Shown: piece by piece, positions 8,085 to 15,715 of the stretch
Position numbering within the stretch: position 1 is the first letter of the stretch
Layout: each line of letters begins with the position of its first letter
Assembly: GCF_013141765.1 (NCBI RefSeq)
Contig: NZ_WHOD01000004.1
Span: forward strand, 28,560-92,559
DNA length: 64,000 nt
Source: Paenibacillus foliorum
GTDB taxonomy: Bacteria; Bacillota; Bacilli; Paenibacillales; NBRC-103111
Reading direction: 5' to 3'
Program-made: the position numbers and the translations under genes
The notes under the pieces: model-generated
Told to the model about the DNA's origin: nothing
Seen by the model: only the letters and a program-made list of their open reading frames with translations
Database searches by the model: none

Positions 8085-8459
8085 AATCACACATTCTTCA
8101 CGACAAATTTTGTCATTAGTAGTTTAATAGGGTGATCAACACAAGCCCAGTGCGGCATTACAGCAGATTCGGAGCGTTTTTTATAACAAAATGCTCTTAA
8201 CTTTTCAGTCAGAAACTTCCCTATATACTAATTGACGCCCTCTACATGATGTGTGTTACATACAATATGTCAGCAATGTCCTTGTATTGGCATTAATGAT
8301 TTAGTTCAAACCAGTACGATGTGTTAAACTTCGCATTGCTGCAAACCATCTAAGGTTATTGGCATGTGCCTGCAAGCGACAGAGGCGGCATGCTTTTTCA
8401 TTTTATGCAGTGTTACATTTTGTTTATCCATCTTTGCTCGAGAAGGAGTAGGTAGTAGG
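8085..8459 (+). other. Long untranslated leader of nrdA
   Basis: If the promoter at 8021 is right, about 400 bases lie between transcription start and nrdA. No recognisable riboswitch core, rho-independent terminator or well-supported small gene was found. A second weak promoter is conceivable around TTGACG at 8232. The stretch is AT-rich with several short inverted repeats. Confidence 0.4.
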
Positions 8460-10685
8460 ATGATTATTGTAAAAAGAGACGGTACTAAAGAAGAACTCGT
8501 ATTTTCCAAAATGAAAAAGGTAATTGACTTCGCAAGCGAAGCTTATCCGGAGTGCGACCCGCTAGAGCTGGAAACCGCACTGCTTCCATTGTTCCGCAAT
8601 GGCATCACCACGAAAGAAATTCAACGTCTATTAATCCAGGTCGCTGTTGAAAAAACCAGCGTGGAACAGCCTACTTGGCAATATGTTGCCGCTAAGCTGC
8701 TCGCCTACGATTTATATAAAGAAGCCCGCACAAATCGCAAATACGGTCACTTCGGTTACGGTGACTTGTACTCCCTCATTACCTATTTAACCGATATGGG
8801 ATTGTACGGCAAGTACATTCTGGAGCATTATTCCCGCGAAGAAATTCAGGAGCTTGGAGCCTACATTAAGCCTGAGCGCGATTACCTGTTGAATTATATA
8901 GGCCTCAAAACATTGTCCGATCGTTATTTAATCCGCGGCATTGATAAAGAAGTGCTCGAGCTGCCGCAAGAGCTATTTATGGGCGTAGCCATGCATCTAG
9001 CTATGAATGAATCGGATAAACTGAGATGGGCTAAACAGTTCTATGATGTTCTCAGCAAGCTGGAGATGACAGTAGCTACACCAACCCTCGCCAATGCCCG
9101 TAAGCCGCTGCATCAATTGTCCAGCTGCTTCATCGATACTGTACCTGATAATCTATGGGGCATTTACAATGTAGACCAAAGCTTTGCTCAGGTATCCAAG
9201 CATGGAGGCGGCATGGGTATCTATGTAGGTAAAGTGCGCAGCCGCGGCTCCAACATTCGCGGTTATAAGGGAGTAGCCGGCGGTGTCATACCTTGGATCA
9301 AAAACTACAACAACACGGCCGTTGCCGTTGACCAATTGGGTGTTCGCTCCGGAGCAGTTGCTGTCTATCTGGATGTATGGCACAAGGATATCCTTGATTT
9401 CTTGAATTTAAAAACAAACAACGGGGACGATCGCATGAAGGCGCATGACATATTCCCTGGCGTTTGTATCCCTGATCTATTCATGAAGACCGCTCAAGAA
9501 AGAGGCACTTGGTACTTGTTCGATCCGCATGAGGTTCGTAAAATCAAAGGCTACTCCATCGAGGACAGCTGGGGTGAAGAATGGGAAAGCCGTTATTGGG
9601 ATTGCGTGAATGATGACAAAATTTCCAAGGATGAAATTCCAGCCATCGATATTATGAAGCGGATCATGACAAGCTCGTTCGAAACGGGTACACCCTTCCT
9701 ATTCTTCCGCGATACGGTGAACCGTGCTAACCCGAACAAGCATGCAGGAATGATCTATTGCTCCAACCTGTGCACAGAAATCTGCCAGAATATGAGCGCT
9801 ACCGAGCTTGTTGAATCCAAACATGAGGACGGCATCATAACGAACCAAGTGAAAAGCGGCGACTTCGTTGTTTGCAACCTATCCTCCACGAATCTCGGTC
9901 GTGTCTATACCAAAGAAGATATCGAACGTGTTGTTACAACGCAAATTCGGATGATGGATAACGTTATCGATCTCAATTACTATCCAATCCCGCAAGCGGA
10001 AATTACTAATAAAAAATACCGTGCGGTCGGTCTTGGCTCCAGCGGTTATCATCAAATGCTTGCACAGCTTAAAATTTTGTGGGAAACCGACGATCACGTT
10101 GCCAAAGCCGATGAGGTATATGAATGGATGAACTATTACGCGATCAAAGCCTCCATGGAAATCGCCAAAGAAAAAGGCGCTTTCCGAGTGTTTGAAGGCA
10201 GCGAATGGCAGACAGGCGCTTATTTCGAATCCCGCGGCTATGACAGTCCTGAATGGCTTGAGCTCAAGGAGCAGGTTGCTAAGTACGGTGTGCGTAACGG
10301 CTGGTTGTTCGCCATCGCACCTACCGCATCCACATCCTTGATCGCTGGTTCGACTGCCGGTATCGATCCTATCTTCAACAAGTTTTTCGTAGAAGAGAAG
10401 AAAAACGCCGTGATCCCGCAAACGGCTCCGAACCTTAATGCGGAAACCATGTGGTACTATAAGGAAGCTCATCGCATTGATCAGCTTTGGAGCATTAAGG
10501 CTGCCGGTGCTCGCCAACGCCATATCGACCAGGCTCAATCATTCAACTTGTACATCACGCCAGAGCTGTCTGCCAAGGAATTCCTTGAGCTGTATATGGC
10601 CGCATGGGAAAACGGCTTGAAAACCGTTTACTACGTTCGTAATAAAAGCCTTGAGATTGAAGATTGTGTAAGCTGCTCCGCTTAA
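8460..10685 (+). CDS. nrdA: Ribonucleoside-diphosphate reductase, alpha (catalytic) subunit
   Basis: The 741-residue catalytic subunit of an aerobic class I ribonucleotide reductase reduces NDPs to dNDPs. An ATP-cone (about 1-90, IIVKRDGTKEELVFSKMKKV) indicates allosteric activity control. The barrel shows SSCFIDT with the reducible Cys, the radical-site triad NLCTE (Asn, Cys, Glu), the radical-transfer pair KTVYYVRN near the end, and the C-terminal shuttle CVSCSA. The ATG at 8460 follows GAAGGAG; an upstream in-frame ATG at 8364 has neither site nor family similarity. nrdB follows after an unusually long 416-base gap. Confidence 0.95.
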   Translation: MIIVKRDGTKEELVFSKMKKVIDFASEAYPECDPLELETALLPLFRNGITTKEIQRLLIQVAVEKTSVEQPTWQYVAAKLLAYDLYKEARTNRKYGHFGYGDLYSLITYLTDMGLYGKYILEHYSREEIQELGAYIKPERDYLLNYIGLKTLSDRYLIRGIDKEVLELPQELFMGVAMHLAMNESDKLRWAKQFYDVLSKLEMTVATPTLANARKPLHQLSSCFIDTVPDNLWGIYNVDQSFAQVSKHGGGMGIYVGKVRSRGSNIRGYKGVAGGVIPWIKNYNNTAVAVDQLGVRSGAVAVYLDVWHKDILDFLNLKTNNGDDRMKAHDIFPGVCIPDLFMKTAQERGTWYLFDPHEVRKIKGYSIEDSWGEEWESRYWDCVNDDKISKDEIPAIDIMKRIMTSSFETGTPFLFFRDTVNRANPNKHAGMIYCSNLCTEICQNMSATELVESKHEDGIITNQVKSGDFVVCNLSSTNLGRVYTKEDIERVVTTQIRMMDNVIDLNYYPIPQAEITNKKYRAVGLGSSGYHQMLAQLKILWETDDHVAKADEVYEWMNYYAIKASMEIAKEKGAFRVFEGSEWQTGAYFESRGYDSPEWLELKEQVAKYGVRNGWLFAIAPTASTSLIAGSTAGIDPIFNKFFVEEKKNAVIPQTAPNLNAETMWYYKEAHRIDQLWSIKAAGARQRHIDQAQSFNLYITPELSAKEFLELYMAAWENGLKTVYYVRNKSLEIEDCVSCSA

Positions 10686-10752
10686 TGACATACTAACCTT
10701 AGTCTGGTTAGATCTTGTTATGGGTTTGTTCCTGTAATTACAGCCCTTATTC

Positions 10753-10997
10753 GGCGGCGTTAAATTACGCCGCCAAAGCAGCAGCGAAGCGAACTGCTCA
10801 TCTTTAAATGTTTTAAATGGTTGTTTAATGGTTTAAATCTTTAGAAGTAGAGCGTGTATATACCGACACTTTGCCTTCTGCAAAGTGTCGGTATGTACGT
10901 AAGCGGGCCCTTTCACCCCCACCTCTCATAACCAATGCACCAAAGTTAAGCGTGTAGGAGAAAATGCTGGAGCGCAAGCTGCAGCATTTTCTCCTAC
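10753..10997. repeat. Three strong hairpins in the nrdA-nrdB spacer
   Basis: Three perfect inverted repeats lie in a row: 10753-10760/10767-10774 (GC-rich), 10860-10874/10880-10894 (15-base arms, loop CTTCT) and 10954-10968/10983-10997 (15-base arms). None has a clear T-run, so they need not stop transcription. They may trim or stabilise the message and set different levels of NrdA and NrdB, or be remnants of mobile palindromic repeats. Confidence 0.6.
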
Positions 10998-11037
10998 GGA
11001 CGCGACTCAAACAAACACAATAGTAACTCCCAAACAA

Positions 11038-11095
11038 CGGGGGTCCAGGGGGCAGTCGCCCCTTGGGGTCCCCCTTGCAGGGGGATTTAGGGGGT
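11038..11095 (+). other. G-run block directly before nrdB
   Basis: Five G-runs of four or five lie at 11039-11043, 11048-11052, 11065-11068, 11080-11084 and 11090-11094, interrupted by C-runs at 11059-11062 and 11070-11074. The last G-run doubles as the nrdB ribosome-binding site. The block can fold as nested GC hairpins or possibly as a G-quadruplex in the mRNA. Its makeup is unlike the AT-rich surroundings, suggesting an inserted repeat. Confidence 0.5.
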
Positions 11096-11101
11096 AGTCC
11101 C

Positions 11102-12139
11102 ATGGACTTAAACAAAAAGAAGCTTTTCAACGAACACGGTGACCGTGACTGGGGAAAACGCCGCATGATTGGCGGAAATACAACGAACTTAATCGAGTTG
11201 AACAACGTCAAGTATGATTGGGCAACTAAGATGTATCGGACGATGATGAACAACTTCTGGATTCCTGAAGAAATCCCTTTGGCTCAAGATGCTAAGGATT
11301 ACAAATTCCTTTCGCCGCACGAACGTCAAAGCTATGATAAAATCATCAGCTTTCTGATTTTTCTGGATTCCCTGCAGACCTCCAATCTACCAAACATTAA
11401 CGAATACATTACAGCACCAGAGGTTAATCTCTGCTTAACCGTGCAAACCTTCCAGGAAGCCGTTCACAGCCAAAGCTACTCTTATATTTTGGACAGTGTA
11501 TGCTCCGCAGAGGTTCGCGATGAAATCTATAATCAATGGCGGGAAGACAAGCATTTGCTGCGCCGCAACCGATTTATTACCGACCTGTACGAAAGATTTA
11601 TCGAAGCACCCACAACTCAAAATTTACTAAAAGCAATTATGGCCAATTATATATTGGAGGGTATTTATTTCTACAGCGGCTTCAGCTTCTTCTATGCGCT
11701 TGGACGCCAAGGGAAAATGCTGGGGACTGTATCCGAGATTAAGTATATTCAGCGGGACGAGCTGACCCATCTGGCTTTATTCCAAAATATTTTCCGTGAA
11801 ATTCGCAAAGAAAACCCAGAGCTATTCACCGAAGAGCTCGTTGAAGATCTGCGCAATATGATGAAAACCGCTGTTGAGCATGAAGTAGAATGGGGCCAAT
11901 ATATTACAGATAATCAAATTAATGGTCTTAGCAATGAGATTATCGAGCAATATATTAAATATTTGTCTAATGAGCGTATGCGTAAGCTCGGTCTTGACAT
12001 CCTGTATCCAGAGATTGAAGACCATCCGATGAAATGGGTTGAAAGCTTCAGCAACATGAACAGTATGAAAACCGACTTTTTTGAACAAAAGGTAACGAAC
12101 TACAGCAAGTCCTCCAGCTTGAACTGGGACGATCTATAA
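11102..12139 (+). CDS. nrdB: Ribonucleoside-diphosphate reductase, beta (radical) subunit
   Basis: A 345-residue ferritin-like diiron/dimanganese protein that generates the radical used by NrdA. Metal ligands are visible in order: Asp (FLIFLDSLQ), Glu and His (QEAVHSQSY), Glu (YILEGIYFY), and Glu/His (QRDELTHLALF). The radical Tyr sits four residues after the His (EAVHSQSY), so this is the classical tyrosyl-radical type, not a Phe- or Val-substituted one. The ATG at 11102 follows AGGGGG of the G-run block; earlier in-frame starts would translate that repeat. Confidence 0.94.
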   Translation: MDLNKKKLFNEHGDRDWGKRRMIGGNTTNLIELNNVKYDWATKMYRTMMNNFWIPEEIPLAQDAKDYKFLSPHERQSYDKIISFLIFLDSLQTSNLPNINEYITAPEVNLCLTVQTFQEAVHSQSYSYILDSVCSAEVRDEIYNQWREDKHLLRRNRFITDLYERFIEAPTTQNLLKAIMANYILEGIYFYSGFSFFYALGRQGKMLGTVSEIKYIQRDELTHLALFQNIFREIRKENPELFTEELVEDLRNMMKTAVEHEVEWGQYITDNQINGLSNEIIEQYIKYLSNERMRKLGLDILYPEIEDHPMKWVESFSNMNSMKTDFFEQKVTNYSKSSSLNWDDL

Positions 12140-12167
12140 TTCTTAGAATTCAGAGCATCATCATTAG

Positions 12168-12214
12168 AAAAACAACCCCTCACTCCATTGACGATGGTGT
12201 GAGGGGTTGTTTTT
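12168..12214 (+). terminator. Terminator of nrdAB
   Basis: Long arms 12168-12183 and 12199-12214 (AACAACCCCTCAC / GTGAGGGGTTGTTTTT) close behind nrdB with A- and T-runs on both sides, so it may also serve the convergent thioredoxin gene. Confidence 0.9.
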
Positions 12215-12272
12215 GCTGCGCTCAACACAAAAAAAGAGACCGATATTCTCGGTCCCTGCTTAACTACCTTGT

Positions 12273-12803
12273 TTACTTACTCAGCTCAAGGATTTTCTCC
12301 TCCAAATGCTTCGGATCCACGACATTTATAATCTCTGTGACATTCCCTTTTTTGTCAATCAGAAAACTGGTTGGAATCGCCCTGTATTGGTACACACTAA
12401 GGCTTTGTCCCTGATAATCCAGCAGCACTGGAAATTTGAAATCAAATTCCTTAACCATCTTCCTCGCATCTGCCAATTCATCCTGAACGGTTACGTTAAC
12501 CGCATATATATCGAAGCGATCACTGTATTGATCGTACAGCCTTTTTAAATCCGGTGCTTCCTCACGGCAGGGTCCGCACCAGGATGCCCAAAAGTTCAGA
12601 AGCAAAGGCTTTTCACGTTCTCCCCCCACTCTATACGTCTGACCATCCAAAGCGGGAAGCTCAAGTACAGGTGCTGCGAGCCCAGGCTTCGGACCGACAC
12701 CTGCAGGTCTGGCGGCTTTTTCCTGACGCGCAGAAATGGCTTGGAAAACTGCCAGTCCGGCGAGAAGAATCAGTACTCCCGTGATAATCCAATTACGCTT
12801 CAT
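12273..12803 (-). CDS. Membrane-anchored thioredoxin-like protein (TlpA/ResA type)
   Basis: A 176-residue protein with an N-terminal anchor (about 5-25) and a thioredoxin fold outside the membrane. The redox motif is WCGPC (FWASWCGPCREEAPDL), and the cis-Pro loop AIPTSFLID is present. Family members reduce disulfides in partner proteins such as apocytochromes or sulfur carriers. No cytochrome c maturation gene is nearby; it lies one base behind a beta-propeller lipoprotein and opposite rhodanese genes, so a role in extracytoplasmic sulfur redox is plausible (inference). The ATG at 12803 has GGAGG 11 bases upstream; a TTG at 12821 is possible. Confidence 0.88.
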   Translation of the reverse strand: MKRNWIITGVLILLAGLAVFQAISARQEKAARPAGVGPKPGLAAPVLELPALDGQTYRVGGEREKPLLLNFWASWCGPCREEAPDLKRLYDQYSDRFDIYAVNVTVQDELADARKMVKEFDFKFPVLLDYQGQSLSVYQYRAIPTSFLIDKKGNVTEIINVVDPKHLEEKILELSK

Positions 12804-12804
12804 A

Positions 12805-13881
12805 CTAGCAGCTTCCTCCAATACCTGGCAATGCCTTCAATTGAATGCCATGCGGCTGCGCCCCAACCTTGATGCGCTCTACGACCTCCTGTTTGGCCGT
12901 ATCGATTACAATCACCTCATCGGAACCGCTTAGCGTTACATATGCCTTGGTTTGTTGGCGGTTAAAGGAGATATGCCTCGCTCCAGCCAACCCAGTTAAC
13001 GTCTTGATAGTTTTGCCGCTTGCCAGATCAACAAAACTCACGGCGCTTCCCTCCATGCTCGTTACAATGGCTGTTAAGCCGTCCTCAGTAACGGCAACAT
13101 CCGTTGCTCCCTCAGCGACGCTGATTTTACTCAGCAGCTTGCCATCAGCGGTATTGTATACCTCCAAAGCATGATCGCCGGCACTCGGAACATACAATTT
13201 CTTTCCGTCATCGCTCAGTTTAATGGCACGCGGTATCTTTCCAGTCGGAATAGTCATCATCACCTGTTTGGTTTTCACATTCACGACATACACTTTATGA
13301 TTTTCATGGTCGCTCACATACAGCTTCTCACCAAATAATACGAGGTAATTTGTCCGGGCACCTTGTCCCAAATCAATCGTTCCCGCCTCCTTGCCTTCCT
13401 TCGTATCAACCAGGTACACAAATTGATCGGCAACCGTAGCGACATACAGCATTTTGTTATCAGGTGATAGGACCATACCGTGCGGCATCGGGCCAACCGG
13501 CACTTCTTTCTCAACCTTAAGGGTTTGTGTATTAATAAAAGAAACACTGCTGCTCATTTGGTTCGCAGCAAAAGCTTCGCGCATCGTTGTGGAAAAAACG
13601 ACCGTTGATGGCGTCTCGGAAAGAGGAATACTGCCAACCACCTTGCTCGATACCACATCAATCACGGAAAGCTTATTTTCTTTTTCACTCGGCACATAGA
13701 ATTGAACGCTCGTTAATTTACCGGCGGCGGATTGCGAGTTATTCGCATTCTCCCCATTCCCGCCAGCTCCAGTTTTCGACTGCAAGCGCTGCGCAGCCTC
13801 CTGTTTGGTTTCCAACGCACAGCCGCTCATAATTACTGATAAAGAAACGGCAAGAATGATTATTTTTTTTGAATCTAGCAT
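12805..13881 (-). CDS. YVTN-type beta-propeller lipoprotein
   Basis: The 358-residue product has a lipoprotein signal (MLDSKKIIILAVSL..VIMSGC) and a Gly/Asn/Ser linker, then about seven blades with repeats of the YVTN/40-residue type (KLYVPSAGDHALEVYN, KAYVTLSGSDEVIVID). The chain ends LPGIGGSC with a terminal Cys, which is odd for a propeller. Relatives include surface-layer and NHL/YVTN proteins of varied function; the ligand is unknown. It is the first gene of a two-gene unit with the thioredoxin-like protein, a pairing that hints at a redox partner. The start at 13881 has GAGGAG. Confidence 0.85.
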   Translation of the reverse strand: MLDSKKIIILAVSLSVIMSGCALETKQEAAQRLQSKTGAGGNGENANNSQSAAGKLTSVQFYVPSEKENKLSVIDVVSSKVVGSIPLSETPSTVVFSTTMREAFAANQMSSSVSFINTQTLKVEKEVPVGPMPHGMVLSPDNKMLYVATVADQFVYLVDTKEGKEAGTIDLGQGARTNYLVLFGEKLYVSDHENHKVYVVNVKTKQVMMTIPTGKIPRAIKLSDDGKKLYVPSAGDHALEVYNTADGKLLSKISVAEGATDVAVTEDGLTAIVTSMEGSAVSFVDLASGKTIKTLTGLAGARHISFNRQQTKAYVTLSGSDEVIVIDTAKQEVVERIKVGAQPHGIQLKALPGIGGSC

Positions 13882-13906
13882 TTGCAGGCTCTCCTCACAA
13901 CTTAAA

Positions 13907-13957
13907 AAATTATCACAAAATAAATCATTGTAAATCAATCGGAATTAATGTTATTAT
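13907..13957. promoter_or_regulatory. Divergent promoters of the sulfur cluster
   Basis: For the plus strand TTGTAA (13928-13933) and TATTAT (13952-13957) are 18 bases apart. For the minus strand TTTACA (13929-13934) and TAATTT (13907-13912) are 16 apart. The two -35 elements overlap, so both units could be controlled together by one bound regulator. No operator was identified. Confidence 0.5.
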
Positions 13958-14012
13958 ACAGGGGATAAAGCTTTGAAATCAAGAAAACATTTCATCTTGG
14001 GGGAAAAATCAT

Positions 14013-14984
14013 ATGAACAAACCATTACTACTCATTCCATTACTTGCATTAACGCTTGTCACGGCTGCATGCGGTCAGAAACAATCGGCCACTCCAGCAG
14101 CAACACCACCGGCCTCTAACGCAGCTAAACCAGAAGCAGCAACTGCAGCCATCAAGGCTACCGATCCCTATCCAAACGCAGCTCTGCTGGCTGATGTCAA
14201 GTGGACCGAAGAGCATCTGAAGGACAGCAAAGTAAAAATATTCGATACCCGTGCAAAAGGTTATGAGCAAGGTCATATTCCTGGAGCTTATGCTTTAAAT
14301 TCCGGTCTTCTGAAGGATTCGACTAATAACACAATTGCTTCTAAAGAGAAAATTACTGAGCTGTTCCAAGGCCTGGGCGTTAACAGTGACACGACGGTGC
14401 TGCTATACGACGAAGGCAACTCCTTGAACGCAAGCCGAGTCTTTTACGCACTTGAATATTACGGACTCAAGGATCACGTTAAAGTTTTAAATGGCGGCTA
14501 TGCAGCTTGGTCAGTCGCAGCAAAGGAAGTATCCACCGATACGCCTCCTGCCCCGGTTAAGGGAAATTTTGCAGCTGTTCCCAATGATAAGCTAGTTACG
14601 ACCAAGGAGCAACTTAAGGCACTGAATTTGCAGCAATGCGTGCTGCTGGATGTTCGTTCAGCCAAGGAATACAGCGGTGAAGACCTGCGTGGCAATAAAA
14701 AAGGCGGGCATATCGATAAAGCGGTCAACAGAGAGTGGAGTGACGCATTAGATGCTAACTCATCTGACGGTGTGCCAAGATTCAAAAACTATCAAGACTT
14801 AAGCAAAGCGTTCGATCAAACAGGTGTCGATAAAAGCAAAACCATCGTTCCTTATTGCCAAACCAATATCCGTGGGGCACACACCTACTTCACCCTTCGC
14901 CTCCTTGGCTACTCCGATATCCGTCCTTATGAAGGCGCATTTGCCGAATGGGGCAATGCGGATGACACAGCAGTTGTGAAATAG
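14013..14984 (+). CDS. Tandem-rhodanese sulfurtransferase lipoprotein
   Basis: A 323-residue lipoprotein (signal with lipobox TAAC, Cys20; Ala/Pro/Thr linker to about 50) with two rhodanese domains. The first (about 58-165) has Asp-Glu-Gly in place of the catalytic Cys and is structural. The second (about 185-320) carries Cys282 in VPYCQTNIRGAH, the six-residue persulfide loop. It should move sulfane sulfur outside the membrane, for example from thiosulfate. It starts a four-gene plus-strand unit; the next gene begins 15 bases later. Confidence 0.9.
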   Translation: MNKPLLLIPLLALTLVTAACGQKQSATPAATPPASNAAKPEAATAAIKATDPYPNAALLADVKWTEEHLKDSKVKIFDTRAKGYEQGHIPGAYALNSGLLKDSTNNTIASKEKITELFQGLGVNSDTTVLLYDEGNSLNASRVFYALEYYGLKDHVKVLNGGYAAWSVAAKEVSTDTPPAPVKGNFAAVPNDKLVTTKEQLKALNLQQCVLLDVRSAKEYSGEDLRGNKKGGHIDKAVNREWSDALDANSSDGVPRFKNYQDLSKAFDQTGVDKSKTIVPYCQTNIRGAHTYFTLRLLGYSDIRPYEGAFAEWGNADDTAVVK

Positions 14985-14999
14985 AGAGGAGAAAGCTCC

Positions 15000-15389
15000 A
15001 TGGCTCAAATCATTGAAGGTATTTCACATCTGGACTCCCATGAGCTCAAAGATATTTTGGACCAACCTAACAATCCAGTAATTGTTATTGATGTCCGAGA
15101 GCCGGAAGAATATGAGGTTGCCCATATTTCCGAGCTCCCTCTAATCCCGATGGGTGACATTATAGATGTTATCGACCGTTTAGACAGGAACAAAGAATAT
15201 GTCTTTGTATGCCGCAGTGGCCGCCGCAGCTTCGAGGTTGCCAAATATTTCAGCTCTAATGGCTTTGAACGCGTCCATAATCATCTAGGCGGTATGCTTG
15301 ATTGGCAGCAGCAGGGACATGAAGTTGCTGTGGGTCCCTCCGACCTAATTGTAGAAAATCTTAATCCTGAACAACTAGAAAGGAAGTAA
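15000..15389 (+). CDS. Single-domain rhodanese
   Basis: A 129-residue cytoplasmic rhodanese-like protein. The fold begins VIVIDVREPEEYEVAHI, a CH2A-type motif, and the active loop is CRSGRRS with Cys71. It probably carries persulfide from imported sulfur to acceptors such as the TusA-like protein encoded 5 bases downstream. A GAGAGGAG site precedes the ATG. No signal peptide. Confidence 0.92.
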   Translation: MAQIIEGISHLDSHELKDILDQPNNPVIVIDVREPEEYEVAHISELPLIPMGDIIDVIDRLDRNKEYVFVCRSGRRSFEVAKYFSSNGFERVHNHLGGMLDWQQQGHEVAVGPSDLIVENLNPEQLERK

Positions 15390-15394
15390 TACAG

Positions 15395-15655
15395 ATGAGC
15401 TTAAATGAACAACAATTACTTGAATTGAAACCCGACCATATTGTCGATGCAATCGGCGAAGTATGCCCTCATACCTTGAATCTTGCACTGGCTGGATTGA
15501 AACGCGCTAAATCAGGTGAAATCGTAGTAGAAATTACTGATCATTCCATTGCCACCAAAACAATTCCTGCCGCAGTCAAAATGAACAAATACGGAGAATT
15601 TCTTGGTGTCGCCAAAAAGGGCGGAAATTATCATATTTTCATTAAAAAGGCTTAG
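15395..15655 (+). CDS. TusA/SirA-family sulfur carrier
   Basis: An 86-residue protein with the TusA fold; the carrier Cys24 lies in GEVCPHTLNLALAGLK. Canonical TusA has CPxP; here the second Pro is Thr, a variation to note. TusA proteins hold sulfur as a persulfide on this Cys and pass it on; partners of YeeE-type importers (TsuB) are TusA-like. Placement between a rhodanese and a YeeE-like permease supports the second role. An AGGAAG site overlaps the end of the previous gene. Confidence 0.9.
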   Translation: MSLNEQQLLELKPDHIVDAIGEVCPHTLNLALAGLKRAKSGEIVVEITDHSIATKTIPAAVKMNKYGEFLGVAKKGGNYHIFIKKA

Positions 15656-15715
15656 TTAATAGATAGCTCCTTTAGAGCGAAATTGACGTATATTATTAAT
15701 TACTATTAGGTTAGG

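Noticed and set aside
8085..8459. Cobalamin or other riboswitch before nrdA
   Set aside because: No conserved riboswitch core was found, and the enzyme is class I with a metal-radical subunit, not a B12 enzyme.
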